This document shows positions 1 to 9,775 of a DNA stretch of 64,000 bases, piece after piece; within the stretch, counting starts at the first letter, position 1, and each line of letters opens with the position of its first letter. The stretch is taken from the NCBI GenBank assembly GCA_016788635.1, contig JAEUSU010000041.1:62001-126000 (forward strand), written 5' to 3'. Below the pieces are notes generated by a model, which had not been told where the DNA came from, searched no databases, and saw only the letters and a program-made list of their open reading frames with translations. The stretch is from Flavobacteriales bacterium. GTDB lineage: Bacteria; Bacteroidota; Bacteroidia; Flavobacteriales_F; PHOS-HE28. Made by a program: the position numbers and the translations under genes.

Positions 1-77
1 CATCTTGCGTTCCATCGGTGGCTCCAACCCACAAGCCGAACGCAACGAACAACTGCCCCAATAACACCCCGGGTCAA

Positions 78-851
78 ATGAAAAAGCGCAGACTCCTGAT
101 CGCGATGGTGGCCATGATCCTGGCCGCGTCCACTTCTTTCGCCCAAGGCCGGGTCGATATCGGCATCTATCACAACGGAGATGGACAGTTGGAGGTGAAA
201 GTGCGCCCACAGGCGGACTTCACAGGCATTTTTTCCTCGCTGGTGTTCACCATCCGCTGGGATAAGAGCAGTAATGCCACCTTGGGTCAGCCCACGCAGG
301 ACGAGACCGTGGCCGATTACTTGTCGTTGATGCGCAGTGGCGGAGTGCATGATGCAGGTACCTACTTCTATCAGGTTTATGCGGGCTTCGGGTTCAGCCG
401 CATTGGCGAGACCAAGGCGTGGGAGGCTGGCAAGGAGTACACGATCGCAACCATTCCTGTGACCGGTGCGGGCGAGTTCCACTTGGTGAATGATCCCTGG
501 ACCCGCGAGGTGGCGAACAACGGCGACTTCTATGTGTCCTTGGGAGGCGTTGATCAGACAGGTGTGATCTACAAGAGCCTGGCCGCGCCTGCTTCCCTGG
601 AGAGCACGCTCCTCATCCAGCCGAACCCGAACGATGGCCGCTTCACTTTCTCCTTCCTTTCCGCTGAAGCGGGGGACATTCGGATCGAAATGCTCAATTC
701 ACTTGGCCAGCGTGTCTTTGGTGATCAGCTGCGCGATTTCCAAGGAACCTATCGCAAGGAGATGGACCTGACAGCCATGAGCAATGGCATTTACTACCTG
801 AAGATCACACGCGGTGGAGAGACCAGTGTGCACAAGGTGGTCTATCGCTGA
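78..851 (+). CDS. T9SS type A sorting domain-containing secreted protein
   Basis: The 257-residue product starts at the ATG at 78, not at the upstream GTG-like start at 18, because a clean signal peptide begins there (MKKRRLLIAMVAMILAAS, then a cut after SFAQ). The middle (about residues 25-170) is beta-rich and resembles a cohesin-like or adhesin fold, which is inference only. The last 80 residues look like a type A C-terminal sorting domain: a PNPNDGRF motif, a GQRVF-like strand, and a final Y-Y-L-K-I...HKVVYR strand. Such proteins cross the inner membrane by Sec and the outer membrane by T9SS, and are then anchored or released. The specific substrate or role is not recognisable. Confidence 0.8.
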   Translation: MKKRRLLIAMVAMILAASTSFAQGRVDIGIYHNGDGQLEVKVRPQADFTGIFSSLVFTIRWDKSSNATLGQPTQDETVADYLSLMRSGGVHDAGTYFYQVYAGFGFSRIGETKAWEAGKEYTIATIPVTGAGEFHLVNDPWTREVANNGDFYVSLGGVDQTGVIYKSLAAPASLESTLLIQPNPNDGRFTFSFLSAEAGDIRIEMLNSLGQRVFGDQLRDFQGTYRKEMDLTAMSNGIYYLKITRGGETSVHKVVYR

Positions 852-869
852 CCCATCAAACACAACATT

Positions 870-902
870 GAAGGGGGGGCAGGCGCTCCCCCTTCGCTTT
901 TT
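870..902. terminator. Rho-independent terminator between convergent genes
   Basis: A GC-rich hairpin with stem GAAGGGGG / CCCCCTTC and a short loop is followed by GCTTTTTC on the plus strand. It sits 19 bases after the stop of the secreted-protein gene and abuts the stop of the convergent nuclease gene, so it probably serves the plus-strand gene. Confidence 0.65.
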
Positions 903-3631
903 CAAGCAATGCATGTCCTGCAGTACAATGCATCTGCGTTGTGAGTGAACGGCCGATCATGGGAGAGGATCTCACGGATCACATTGCGTAGCTCATCCGC
1001 GAAAAGCACCGTGTGCTCACGGGTGAATACGTCGGATCCATACACGCGCAGAAAGGACTGTAAGGCAACACTGGGCTTTCGCAGCGGAACCACGACGGCC
1101 CTGACCTCCTCAATGGAGGACATGTGCTGAAGCATCAAGTACGCGTAGAACGCGAGTTGGATCGCCATGGGGTGGTCCCGGTTCAGCGATCCGTCCGTAC
1201 CGAACAGATCAAGTTTCTTGGGGTCCACTGAACCGGTCTTCAGGTCGTAGATATGGATTCGTCCTTGACGCGCGATGACCCGGTCCGCCGTACCGATCAA
1301 GGGGATATGCCGTCCGTCCACATCGATGCCACCTTGCAGGCTCATCTCCACATCGATCAAGACATCACCCACGTGGTGTTCCAAGGCCTTCCCCTCGTGC
1401 TTCAGGTTCCGCAGTATGGCGGCCGTTGCCATCTCCACCTGCAGCAAGGGCTCGCCGCGATCGAGTTCCAGTCCGATGCCGTCAGCCAGCAACTTGTCCA
1501 CAAGCATGGACTGTATTTCCTGCCGGTCCATAAGCAGGGCTTGGGGTGGGACAGACATGCCCTTGTAAGGCCGGTACACCACCTCGTACACGGCATGCAC
1601 AGCGGAGCCAAGTGCATCCTGGGGGATCCGCGTATCGATGGGGTCCTTCGGCGTTCGGGCCCAAAGCTGTGTGTGGAAGAATTCCAGCGGGCAGGCCAGG
1701 TAGGAATTGATCGTGCTCGCAGAAAGCCCTTTATCCAGCCGGTCTTCAAGCAAGCGCAGTACGGACGGTGTTTTCTGCACCGCCAGCATCGGAAATGCAC
1801 GTGCCATGTCCTGTGGGAGACAGGTGGACTTTCGCCATTGGGTTGACCTGGTAGTCCCCAGTTCCAGTTGCCATTGTGCCAGGTACCTTGAGGGTTCAGC
1901 GGTATCATCTCCGGAGCCATCGTGGTGCAGGAGCGCAACGTGCCTGGTGCGTTGCATGGCACGGTGGAAATGATAAGCGTTCACTTTATCGCTGTGCACG
2001 GGAAGAGGAAGACCCATCACACGTCGAATGTCGAATGGAATGAAACTGCGGTCCGCTCGGGCGGGCGGAAGGGATCCCTCATTGCAGGAGAGCATGAAGA
2101 GCCGGTCGTGGTCCAGTGCCCGGGTCTCCAGGAAGCCCATGATCTGCAGTCCACGAAGGGGTTCGCCTTCGAGGTCAAGCCGTTCCTGTCGGAGTAGCCG
2201 GTCATGCAGGGCGATCCATGTCCGTCCATCCAACGCATCCGGTATTTCCCTGAGATGCCGTTCCAATAGTTGAAGCATGATGGACCAGGCGTGCAGCTGC
2301 TCGCGGCCCAGGTCGGACAAGTCTGGTGTGGTGAGGGCCCAGTGGATGAGGGCTAAGGCGCGTTGTGGAAGATCCGTACCAGGCGTGACGAGGGTGGCGA
2401 GTGTTCGCTCCAGGGTCATCGCATCATCCTGGCCAAGCGCGTCACACAGTTCCCGCATGCGCACACGCGGAGACCGCAGGTCGTGCAGCAAGGACTGAAG
2501 CGAAGTGGATATGGCAGAGGTGCGTACGAAGGGATGGGCGACCAGTTCCTGCAGGTCCTGCACCCGGTAACCCCTGCCTTCCTCGTGGTTCAGCAGCGCG
2601 TTGAAAAGGGCGCTGGCCAATGCCCCGATGGGAAGCCCTTGAAGGCGAATGCCCATGGTGACATTGAAGGGACGCAGTTCATCCGGCATGGCGGCCAGCA
2701 GCGGGACCAGGAGGTGTTCCTCAGGAAGTACGACGGCCGTTCGTTCGCGTTCCTCGGCAGGGAGCCGCAGCAGCTGTTCCACTACGGCATGCACCTGGGA
2801 CGTGGCGTTCGGAACGTGCACTTCCTCCACCGTGCGCTCCATGTCCAGAAGCCCATTGCACAAGGGGATCTCACCAGGACCATACCGCGTGATCAGTTCA
2901 CGAAGTGCCTCACCTGCCTCATGCTCGGAGTGGCCGACATAGTTGACATCACCATCCCATGCTACGCGAAGCGCACCCCGTGCGCGAAAGTGGTCGAGCA
3001 GTTGCTTTTGGGCGACTGTCAGCGCATTCACACCGGCCACCCAAACCTCCTTCCAAGGCAAAATGCCGGCTGATCTTGTGCGTTGTGCAGCATCGCGCTC
3101 CATGGCGCCTTGCGTACCCATGCCACGCGCCGCAAGCATCCTGTTGAAGTGTTCATGGATCAGCCCCTGTCGCTTCCAGAACTGGCGGTGTCGTTCTTGT
3201 CCGAGACTGAGTTCTCCACCAAGCCTGTAGCTCCAATCCTCGATCTCGCTGAAAGCCGCCAGATCGCGGTACAACTGCTTCAGGTCGATCAGTTGCGCAT
3301 CCACTTCGCTCATGTCGCTGAGCAGCGTGGGGGCGATGTTCAGTGTATCCTCGATCGACCAGTGGTCATCCGGAAAAAGCTCGCACTGTACCTGGTGCAG
3401 TATGAAGGCGCCGGTAAGGGGGTCTGCTGGTGCAAGTCCGCTGAGCCGTTGCGTCAGGGTGGGGAAGGTGTGGATATCCGGGCTCCAGAGCGGGGCTTTG
3501 GCTGCTTCGGCCAATCTTCTTCGCAACCAGGTGGCGGCACGCCGGCTGGGCAACACCACGGCCACATCGCGCAGCTCCGTACCGTGCCTGTCAAGCAGCC
3601 GGTCGGCCAGTAATTTTAGGAAGGGGACCAT
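902..3631 (-). CDS. AddB/RecB-like PD-(D/E)XK nuclease
   Basis: The 909-residue protein starts at the ATG at 3631 (MVPFLKLLADRLL); an 18-residue upstream extension was ignored because its sequence is unlike the family. The N-terminal half has a degenerate helicase fold with a VVLPSRRAATWLRRRL segment, as in AddB-type subunits, without a good Walker A. The C-terminal third has the RecB-type nuclease: a SAYLACP-like Cys region (STINSYLACPLEFF), then IYDLKTGS (catalytic D-x-K) and QLAFYAYLM. It ends YCRTCIA, so only two of the three C-terminal cysteines of the usual AddB 4Fe-4S cluster are visible. Likely partner of the AddA-like gene at 6565-9699 in double-strand-break end resection. Confidence 0.8.
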   Translation of the reverse strand: MVPFLKLLADRLLDRHGTELRDVAVVLPSRRAATWLRRRLAEAAKAPLWSPDIHTFPTLTQRLSGLAPADPLTGAFILHQVQCELFPDDHWSIEDTLNIAPTLLSDMSEVDAQLIDLKQLYRDLAAFSEIEDWSYRLGGELSLGQERHRQFWKRQGLIHEHFNRMLAARGMGTQGAMERDAAQRTRSAGILPWKEVWVAGVNALTVAQKQLLDHFRARGALRVAWDGDVNYVGHSEHEAGEALRELITRYGPGEIPLCNGLLDMERTVEEVHVPNATSQVHAVVEQLLRLPAEERERTAVVLPEEHLLVPLLAAMPDELRPFNVTMGIRLQGLPIGALASALFNALLNHEEGRGYRVQDLQELVAHPFVRTSAISTSLQSLLHDLRSPRVRMRELCDALGQDDAMTLERTLATLVTPGTDLPQRALALIHWALTTPDLSDLGREQLHAWSIMLQLLERHLREIPDALDGRTWIALHDRLLRQERLDLEGEPLRGLQIMGFLETRALDHDRLFMLSCNEGSLPPARADRSFIPFDIRRVMGLPLPVHSDKVNAYHFHRAMQRTRHVALLHHDGSGDDTAEPSRYLAQWQLELGTTRSTQWRKSTCLPQDMARAFPMLAVQKTPSVLRLLEDRLDKGLSASTINSYLACPLEFFHTQLWARTPKDPIDTRIPQDALGSAVHAVYEVVYRPYKGMSVPPQALLMDRQEIQSMLVDKLLADGIGLELDRGEPLLQVEMATAAILRNLKHEGKALEHHVGDVLIDVEMSLQGGIDVDGRHIPLIGTADRVIARQGRIHIYDLKTGSVDPKKLDLFGTDGSLNRDHPMAIQLAFYAYLMLQHMSSIEEVRAVVVPLRKPSVALQSFLRVYGSDVFTREHTVLFADELRNVIREILSHDRPFTHNADALYCRTCIA

Positions 3632-3660
3632 GGTCCGGTGCAAATTAGCGGGCGTTCCCC

Positions 3661-3906
3661 ATGTCCGTCCCATACACCTTTCCAACCTACCGCCGATCGG
3701 CCAATGGCCAGCACTTCTACCGCATTGCTTCTGAGGTGCGGTTCACGGAGGTACAGCTCATTGGTGGCCGCGTGCTGGTGCACGAAGTCACGGCCAACAC
3801 CTACCCTGAGCGTCTGCGCATTGCCGAAATGCTGGCCATGGTGGAAGGCATGTGGTCGGACATCCCGCAAGGCGAGTTCGAACAAGCCCTGGGACGGGCT
3901 GTTTGA
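3661..3906 (+). CDS. Small conserved-looking hypothetical protein
   Basis: An 81-residue protein with no signal peptide or membrane segment. It begins MSVPYTFPTYRRSANG and has an alternating beta pattern (FYRIASEVRFTEVQLI, VLVHEV) followed by an amphipathic helix and a final EFEQAL segment. Composition is that of a folded cytoplasmic domain. It lies in the 350-bp space between the divergent nuclease gene and the downstream PKD protein gene, starting 30 bases from the nuclease start. No function is recognised. Confidence 0.6.
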   Translation: MSVPYTFPTYRRSANGQHFYRIASEVRFTEVQLIGGRVLVHEVTANTYPERLRIAEMLAMVEGMWSDIPQGEFEQALGRAV

Positions 3907-3978
3907 TCCAAGGCCGGGACCAGGCAGGTAACGGTGCCTCCCGGGCCACGGATCGGCACTACCTTTCGTCCTATTCCC

Positions 3979-6099
3979 ATGCGGTCATTCCCTCTCTGGG
4001 TGGTGCTGTGCACGCTGGTGTTCCCGGCGCACGCAACGCATATCCTGGGTGGTGAGATGTATTACGATCACCTGGGCGGGGCGCAGTACCAGGTCACCTT
4101 GAAACTGTACCGGGATTGTGGACCCGCCAATACGAACGGGACCGGCTTTGACCCCACTGCGGATATCGGGGTGTTCACCAGCACCGGAGCATACCTCTTC
4201 TCTCAGACATTCTCGTTCCCAGGTGCGGTATCCGTGCCGCTCCAGTTGAACAATCCATGCCTTATCGCACCGCCTGTGATCTGTGTGGAACAGGCAAGCT
4301 ATACGGGCGTGCTCAATCTTCCGTCAGGCACGGGGGGGTACATCCTCGCATATCAGCGCTGTTGCCGGGTGCCCACCATCCTGAACCTGACCACGCCCAA
4401 CGCCATGGGCCTTACCTGCACGATGCGTGTGCCGGACCCGAACGCGGTGGGTAACAACAGCAGCCCGCGCTTTACGTTGATGCCTCCCACCGCCATTTGT
4501 GCGAACTACGCCTTCACGTTCGACCAGAGCGCCACTGACCCCGACGGGGATGTGCTGGTGTATGAGCTGTGCGACCCTCTGCATGGTGGTACACAGATCA
4601 ATCCGCTTCCCTTGCCTCCCGATCCGCCACCATACATGCCGGTGACTTGGGCGGGCGGCTATTCCGCCACGAACCAGATGACCGCCTCACCTGGCTTTGG
4701 GATCAATGCAGCCACGGGCCAGCTCACCGTGACCCCTACATTGATCGGGTCATTCGCTGTGGCCTATCGCGTAAAGGAATACAGGGGAGGTGTGCTGCTC
4801 AGTGAAGTGATCCGTGACTTGCGCATCGATGTGGTGCCCTGCCAGTTGCCCGTGGTCTCCGCCATCGCTCCGCAGCAGACCCTATGCACGGGCACCACGG
4901 TGACCTTTCAGAACCAGTCCGTCAACGGGCAGACCTGGCTTTGGGACTTCGGTGACCCCAATTCGAGCGCGGATACCAGCGCGCTGGCGGCTCCCACTTA
5001 CACCTATGGTGACACGGGCAGCTTCATGGTGATGTTGGTGGCGAACCCAGGTGCACCCTGTGCGGATACCGCCATTTCGGTGTTCGAGATGCACTATCCC
5101 ATCAATCCTCAGTTCACACCGCCCCCTGTTCTTTGCTTCGATCAACAGCCGGTGATCGTGGATGCCACGGGCGCTTTCACCGCACTGGCCAATGTGCAGT
5201 GGGACCTGGGCGCCAACGGTACCACACCCCTTGTTTCCGGCGATCCCGGTGTGCTGTCCTTCATCCAGCCGGGTGTGCATAATGTGACGTTGACCGTGAG
5301 TCAATTCGGGTGCACGGGAACGGCGAGCGGATCCATTGAACTTCATCCGCGCCCTCAAGCCAATGTCACAGGGGGGGGTGAAGGCTGCATGCCCTTCAGC
5401 TTGTCCTTCCTCGACCAGTCAACCGCATGGACACCGCTGACCGTGCAATGGAACTATGGCGATGGCTCGGGAGGCAGTTCAGGTCAACACCTTTACACCA
5501 CCACAGGGACCTTTGACCTGGTATACACCGCTTGGACCACCAGCGGATGTGTGGATACGGTGGTCCAGGTGTTGCCCGCTGCGGTGGTGGTGCATCCGCA
5601 GCCCACGGCGGGCTTCCAAGTGACACCGCCCTCGGTGAACATCCTTTACCCTACGGTGCAGGTGAACGACATGAGCAGTGATGCGATCACCTGGTATTAC
5701 TACATCGATGGGGAGGTGGTCCAGCAACCTTCGTTCAATTGGGACTTCCAAGGTGGTGGGCAGCAGGTGATCATGCAGGTGGTCACCAGTGACCAGCTCT
5801 GCTCGGACACGGCGTATGCCACGGTGCTTGTCGTGGATCATACCTTCTTCGCTCCCAACGCATTCACCCCGAACGGCGACGGGAATAACGATGAATGGCG
5901 TCCGGATGTGTACGGCGCGACTTCCTATGTGCTTACCGTTTTCGACCGATGGGGTGGGGTGCTATTCACCACCACCGATCCGAAGGCAAGCTGGAGCGGG
6001 GAAGGTTCCCCACAAGGTGTTTATCCCTATCTGGCCCGGGTCACATCCATGGGTCGCGCGGTGCGGGAGTATATCGGACACGTGACGATCGTGCGGTGA
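3979..6099 (+). CDS. PKD-repeat protein with gliding-motility type B C-terminal domain
   Basis: The 706-residue protein starts at the ATG at 3979, which opens a signal peptide (MRSFPLWVVLCTLVFPAHA). After THILGGEMYY, a start typical of Bacteroidota surface proteins, come beta-rich modules. About four PKD-like repeats are visible (WLWDFGD, VQWDLGA, VQWNYGDGSGG, FNWDFQGG). The end has the T9SS type B / gliding motility-associated C-terminal domain: NAFTPNGDGNNDEW, VFDRWGG, and a last strand GHVTIVR. A large secreted or surface-attached adhesin-like protein is inferred. It is convergent with the elaA-like gene (7-base gap). Confidence 0.85.
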   Translation: MRSFPLWVVLCTLVFPAHATHILGGEMYYDHLGGAQYQVTLKLYRDCGPANTNGTGFDPTADIGVFTSTGAYLFSQTFSFPGAVSVPLQLNNPCLIAPPVICVEQASYTGVLNLPSGTGGYILAYQRCCRVPTILNLTTPNAMGLTCTMRVPDPNAVGNNSSPRFTLMPPTAICANYAFTFDQSATDPDGDVLVYELCDPLHGGTQINPLPLPPDPPPYMPVTWAGGYSATNQMTASPGFGINAATGQLTVTPTLIGSFAVAYRVKEYRGGVLLSEVIRDLRIDVVPCQLPVVSAIAPQQTLCTGTTVTFQNQSVNGQTWLWDFGDPNSSADTSALAAPTYTYGDTGSFMVMLVANPGAPCADTAISVFEMHYPINPQFTPPPVLCFDQQPVIVDATGAFTALANVQWDLGANGTTPLVSGDPGVLSFIQPGVHNVTLTVSQFGCTGTASGSIELHPRPQANVTGGGEGCMPFSLSFLDQSTAWTPLTVQWNYGDGSGGSSGQHLYTTTGTFDLVYTAWTTSGCVDTVVQVLPAAVVVHPQPTAGFQVTPPSVNILYPTVQVNDMSSDAITWYYYIDGEVVQQPSFNWDFQGGGQQVIMQVVTSDQLCSDTAYATVLVVDHTFFAPNAFTPNGDGNNDEWRPDVYGATSYVLTVFDRWGGVLFTTTDPKASWSGEGSPQGVYPYLARVTSMGRAVREYIGHVTIVR

Positions 6100-6106
6100 T
6101 GGGCGG

Positions 6107-6568
6107 TTAGTCATCCCGCACCATGTCCACATGTGGTATACCGTCCCAATCATATGGCGCACTGATGATCCGGTATCCGTGTGCCACGTAGAATGAACTG
6201 ATGTGGGCTTGTGCGGCCAGTGCTGAACGCACGTTGCCTTGATGCTGCCGAAGCCACGCGTGGCATTGCCGAACAAGTTCGTGTCCCAGTCCCTGTCCAC
6301 GGCGGTCGTTGCGAACACAGAAACGTCCCACGTGTGGCAAATCACTTCCATCGCCCGTTATGATGCGTGCACCAGCGACCACATTTTGGTCCGTATCGCT
6401 CGCAATTACATGCCAGGCGGTCTCATCCGCCTCATCCAGCTCGGGATAGATGCATCGTTGTTCCACCACGAACACATCCACTCGTAGTCGCAGGAGCCTG
6501 AAGAGCATGGCGGGCGACAGGTCATTGATCCGCGCAATGGTCCATTGAAGGGGAGGGGCCGGGTTCAT
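6107..6568 (-). CDS. elaA: ElaA-like GNAT family N-acetyltransferase
   Basis: A 153-residue GNAT protein. It has the ElaA-type N-terminus (LFRLLRLRVDVFVVEQRC...PELDEAD) and the acetyl-CoA loop GRFCVRNDRRGQGLGHEL with the R-x-x-G-x-G pattern, followed by FYVAHGYR. The acceptor substrate is unknown. The ATG overlaps the stop of the AddA-like gene by four bases, so the two are translationally coupled and probably co-transcribed. Confidence 0.85.
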   Translation of the reverse strand: MNPAPPLQWTIARINDLSPAMLFRLLRLRVDVFVVEQRCIYPELDEADETAWHVIASDTDQNVVAGARIITGDGSDLPHVGRFCVRNDRRGQGLGHELVRQCHAWLRQHQGNVRSALAAQAHISSFYVAHGYRIISAPYDWDGIPHVDMVRDD

Positions 6569-9500
6569 GACACCTGTACGATCGCGCCTTCCGGCAGATA
6601 AAGCAACATGCCCCGGACCTCCTTTTCAGGATGGATCCCCTTCAGCAGATCCACATAGCCGCTCACCTGTTCGTGATGTTCGGGACGCGGCTTGCCGAAC
6701 TTGTAGTCCAGCACAAGGATCCCACGATCGTCCTCTTCGACCCTGTCCGGCCTTGGGAAGGACGTTGTGTCCGCGATCAAGGTGACTTCCTTCCATGCAC
6801 GCGCATTTCCCGAGAACAGAGCTGCTACGGCCGGCTGGCTGAAGGCTTGAAGCAGCTTGTTCAAAAGGTCGGGCGCATCCGTCATGGAGAGTTGGCCACT
6901 CTGGCAGGCCGCTTCGATCAGTGAAGGCAGCTCATCGGGGTGTGCCATTCGGGCCAGGATGGCATGCAACACCGTTCCATTCCGTCTGTAAGGGTCTGGT
7001 GAGGCCGGGTCCCATTCCACTGGCGCGGTGATGCGGATGTGGGGCAGGGCAGGTCCGGCCTTGCTGCCATTCAGGAAAGTTGGCAGATGTGATGCCGTTG
7101 TATTCGCTGAAGCTGGCAGGGCGGTACCGGCGGTCATTCCGGCGTCGGAGCCAAGGGTCCGGATGTATTTCAACAAGCCTCCTTGAATGCCCGCTGCGGA
7201 CTTGCTGTTCCTCACAGAGGCGTACAGTCGTTCCTCGGGCCTGGTGAAGGCCACGTACAAGAGGTCCAGTTCATCAAGCTGGCGCAATTCCAGTTCATGC
7301 TTCACCTCCGGCACAAGGTCTTCAAGCTCTTTGGAAGGTTTAACGAGGGTGGATGATAGTCCCGGGACACGCTCATCCGCAGCCACCCAAAGCCACTCCT
7401 GGTGCTTGCCAGACGTGCTGCGCCTGGTCCAAGGCACCATCACCACAGGGAATTGCAGGCCTTTCGAGGTATGAATGGTCATGACCTGCACGGCATCCGC
7501 AGAGCCACGGCCCTGTACCATGCGCTTCTTGCCGGTGCTTTCCCAGTGCAACAAAAGGTCTCCCAGACCGGCACTGCCCTGGCTCTGAAAGGTCACCACG
7601 TCGTCCAACAGCGTCAGGAGCCCGGGGCATGTGGCGGCGTGCAGTCCAAACCAATGGCCGCACCAGTCCACCAGGTCTGAGAGCGGCCCTGTGGTGGGAA
7701 TGGTCCGGTGTTCATTCAGCAAGCGGTCCAATATCGCGTTGGGTCGCATATCAAGGTCCTGGTCCGTCAACGGGTCAACCTGCCCATCGGCTGGATCGGC
7801 AAGACAGGCTCTGTGCTGCAGCACTCGCATGGCCATGACCACATCCGGCCGATGGATGTAGCGGAGGAGGTCGATAACAGCCTTTGCGGCGGTGTCGTTC
7901 TCCAGCCGCTGCCCATCGCGTGATCGGGTGGGCACATGGATCGCGTGAAGCGCATGCGTTACAGCGGTGGCCTGATTTCCCGTGTAAACCAATACGGCCA
8001 TATCTGGCCATGCATAACCATCCTGGATGCAGGTCTTTATCCACGCTTGAAGACGCTCCAGTTCAGGCTTTAGTTCATCCGTTCCCTCATTTTCCTCGTC
8101 CTGTGAACGAGGGGCGACGATATCGAATTGAACATATCCATCCCGTTCACGGAAGGCCTCCTGCGCACTTGCGGCGTACACTGGCTGGAGCCGTTCGGGC
8201 AGCGTAAGGGCCAGCGTGTTGAATAGTGCATTGTTGGTGGCGATGATCGATCGACCAGAGCGTCGGTTGTCCACCAGAGGAGCAGCGATAATGGCACTCG
8301 CCCGTAGTTGAGCCTCCAGTTCATGGCCACGCGGAAGGTGGCCGGCCTGATGAAGACCCGGCAGGGCAATGAACTGTTCCACATCCCCATCGCGCCAGCG
8401 ATAGATGGCCTGCTTGGCGTCGCCTACAAGAAGTACCTCACCACCCACGGAAAGGGCATTCTCCACCAAGGGAAGCAGTGCGTGCCACTGGGCCAAGCTG
8501 GTATCCTGGAACTCATCGATCAGGAAGTGGCGGTAGCGTTGACCGATCTGCTCATAAATGAACGGTGCCGGGTCCTCATGCACGAGCTCCACCACACGCC
8601 GTGTCAGGTCACTAAAAAAGTGGACACCATCCCGTTGCTTGATCGTTTCCAGGCGGTCATGAACCAAGTGCAATGCCGCTGCGGGTAGCAGATCGCGGCG
8701 TATGGCTCGTTCCACCAGGTAGACAGGTAACTCATCGGCTTGTACGCGCATCACTTCCCGTCCCAGTTCATCCAAGGAAGTTGATATGCCTGCCAGGCTT
8801 GACTTCGCTGATGCGTGCGCCTTGCCAGCGGACCAATCGCCACGTTCCAGGCACTTCGCCAGGTGGTTTGTGGGGGGCCATTTCCCCTCGAACCGTGCCA
8901 GTTGTTGGAAGGTGCTGTATGGGCCTCGGCCACCTTGGTAGAGGTCCTCGGGGCCCACCTCGACAGAGGTCAGTACACGCAAGGCCCGTTCACCCAGGGC
9001 CCGAACGCGTTGTGTGAAGTGTTCCTCGTTGCCCTTCAATTGACGTTCCGTGGTGAGGAATTCCGTTGGCGGGATACCCTGATAGTCACGCAAGGGTGCC
9101 ACTGCGCGTTCACGGTCCAGCTCCTTGGCGAGTTCAAGCAAGGGTTTCTGCACTGCCCAGGCTGCTTCATCCTCAACCAATGCTTCACCAATGCGCATAA
9201 GCAGCTCCGTGGGAGCCTCAGGGGTGCCTGCCTGTGCAAGCAGTTCGTTCACTGCTCGTGCGCGGTAGTCGGCCTGCGCCGTGGTCATGCGCAGGTCCTG
9301 GTCCAACTGCAGGTCCCGGGCGAAGGGCCGCACCAGACGTCGCATAAAAGCATCAATGGTGGTGATTGACAGGTCCGACCAATGGTGGAGCATATGGTGG
9401 TGCACCACCTTGGCTTTCATGATCAGCACATCCGCAGTAAGGGAGGACTGCTGCTGGATCTCATCACGGATGTTATTCACACCTCCATCGTCCTCTCTTC

Positions 9501-9699
9501 CTTCGGCCAGTGCTTCCAATACATGTAGCACGCGCTCCTTCATTTCGCGGGCGGCCTTGTTGGTGAAGGTGAGGGCCAGAATGCGTCGGTAGGCGTCCGG
9601 GTCTGGTGCCCCCAGGCACAGGCGCAGGTAGGTGCGCACCAAGGCATGCGTCTTCCCAGCCCCGGCGGAACTTCTGAGAATGGTGAAGCGGCCTGACAT
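6565..9699 (-). CDS. addA: AddA-like UvrD-family helicase with C-terminal nuclease
   Basis: The 1044-residue protein starts at the ATG at 9699 (MSGRFTILRSSAGAGKT); 95 residues of upstream open frame lack helicase character. Walker A is SSAGAGKT at residues 10-17, with ILALTFTNKAAREMKER behind it. Motif II is LIDEFQDTS, and later superfamily 1 motifs include VQVMTIHTSKGLQFP and LLYVAFTRPEERLY. The C-terminal nuclease is seen as RPDRVEEDDRG, then LDYKFG and QVSGYVDLLKG. This matches the RecB/AddA architecture for end resection. The AddB-like partner is 2.9 kb away on the same strand rather than adjacent. Confidence 0.88.
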   Translation of the reverse strand: MSGRFTILRSSAGAGKTHALVRTYLRLCLGAPDPDAYRRILALTFTNKAAREMKERVLHVLEALAEGREDDGGVNNIRDEIQQQSSLTADVLIMKAKVVHHHMLHHWSDLSITTIDAFMRRLVRPFARDLQLDQDLRMTTAQADYRARAVNELLAQAGTPEAPTELLMRIGEALVEDEAAWAVQKPLLELAKELDRERAVAPLRDYQGIPPTEFLTTERQLKGNEEHFTQRVRALGERALRVLTSVEVGPEDLYQGGRGPYSTFQQLARFEGKWPPTNHLAKCLERGDWSAGKAHASAKSSLAGISTSLDELGREVMRVQADELPVYLVERAIRRDLLPAAALHLVHDRLETIKQRDGVHFFSDLTRRVVELVHEDPAPFIYEQIGQRYRHFLIDEFQDTSLAQWHALLPLVENALSVGGEVLLVGDAKQAIYRWRDGDVEQFIALPGLHQAGHLPRGHELEAQLRASAIIAAPLVDNRRSGRSIIATNNALFNTLALTLPERLQPVYAASAQEAFRERDGYVQFDIVAPRSQDEENEGTDELKPELERLQAWIKTCIQDGYAWPDMAVLVYTGNQATAVTHALHAIHVPTRSRDGQRLENDTAAKAVIDLLRYIHRPDVVMAMRVLQHRACLADPADGQVDPLTDQDLDMRPNAILDRLLNEHRTIPTTGPLSDLVDWCGHWFGLHAATCPGLLTLLDDVVTFQSQGSAGLGDLLLHWESTGKKRMVQGRGSADAVQVMTIHTSKGLQFPVVMVPWTRRSTSGKHQEWLWVAADERVPGLSSTLVKPSKELEDLVPEVKHELELRQLDELDLLYVAFTRPEERLYASVRNSKSAAGIQGGLLKYIRTLGSDAGMTAGTALPASANTTASHLPTFLNGSKAGPALPHIRITAPVEWDPASPDPYRRNGTVLHAILARMAHPDELPSLIEAACQSGQLSMTDAPDLLNKLLQAFSQPAVAALFSGNARAWKEVTLIADTTSFPRPDRVEEDDRGILVLDYKFGKPRPEHHEQVSGYVDLLKGIHPEKEVRGMLLYLPEGAIVQVS

Positions 9700-9762
9700 G
9701 TTCCGTGACGAATGTACCTGGCAAAGCTGTTCATGGTCAGGGTTCTGCCTGAGGGGCCGCCG

Positions 9763-9770
9763 TAACTTTG
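9763..9770 (+). promoter_or_regulatory. Bacteroidota -7 promoter box (TAACTTTG)
   Basis: TAACTTTG matches the Bacteroidota -7 consensus TAnnTTTG. The first gene of the MbnP/MbnH operon starts at 9776, only five bases after the box, so the transcript may be leaderless. A TTC at 9743-9745 stands 17 bases upstream in place of the expected -33 TTG, so the upstream element is imperfect. Confidence 0.5.
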
Positions 9771-9775
9771 CACAT

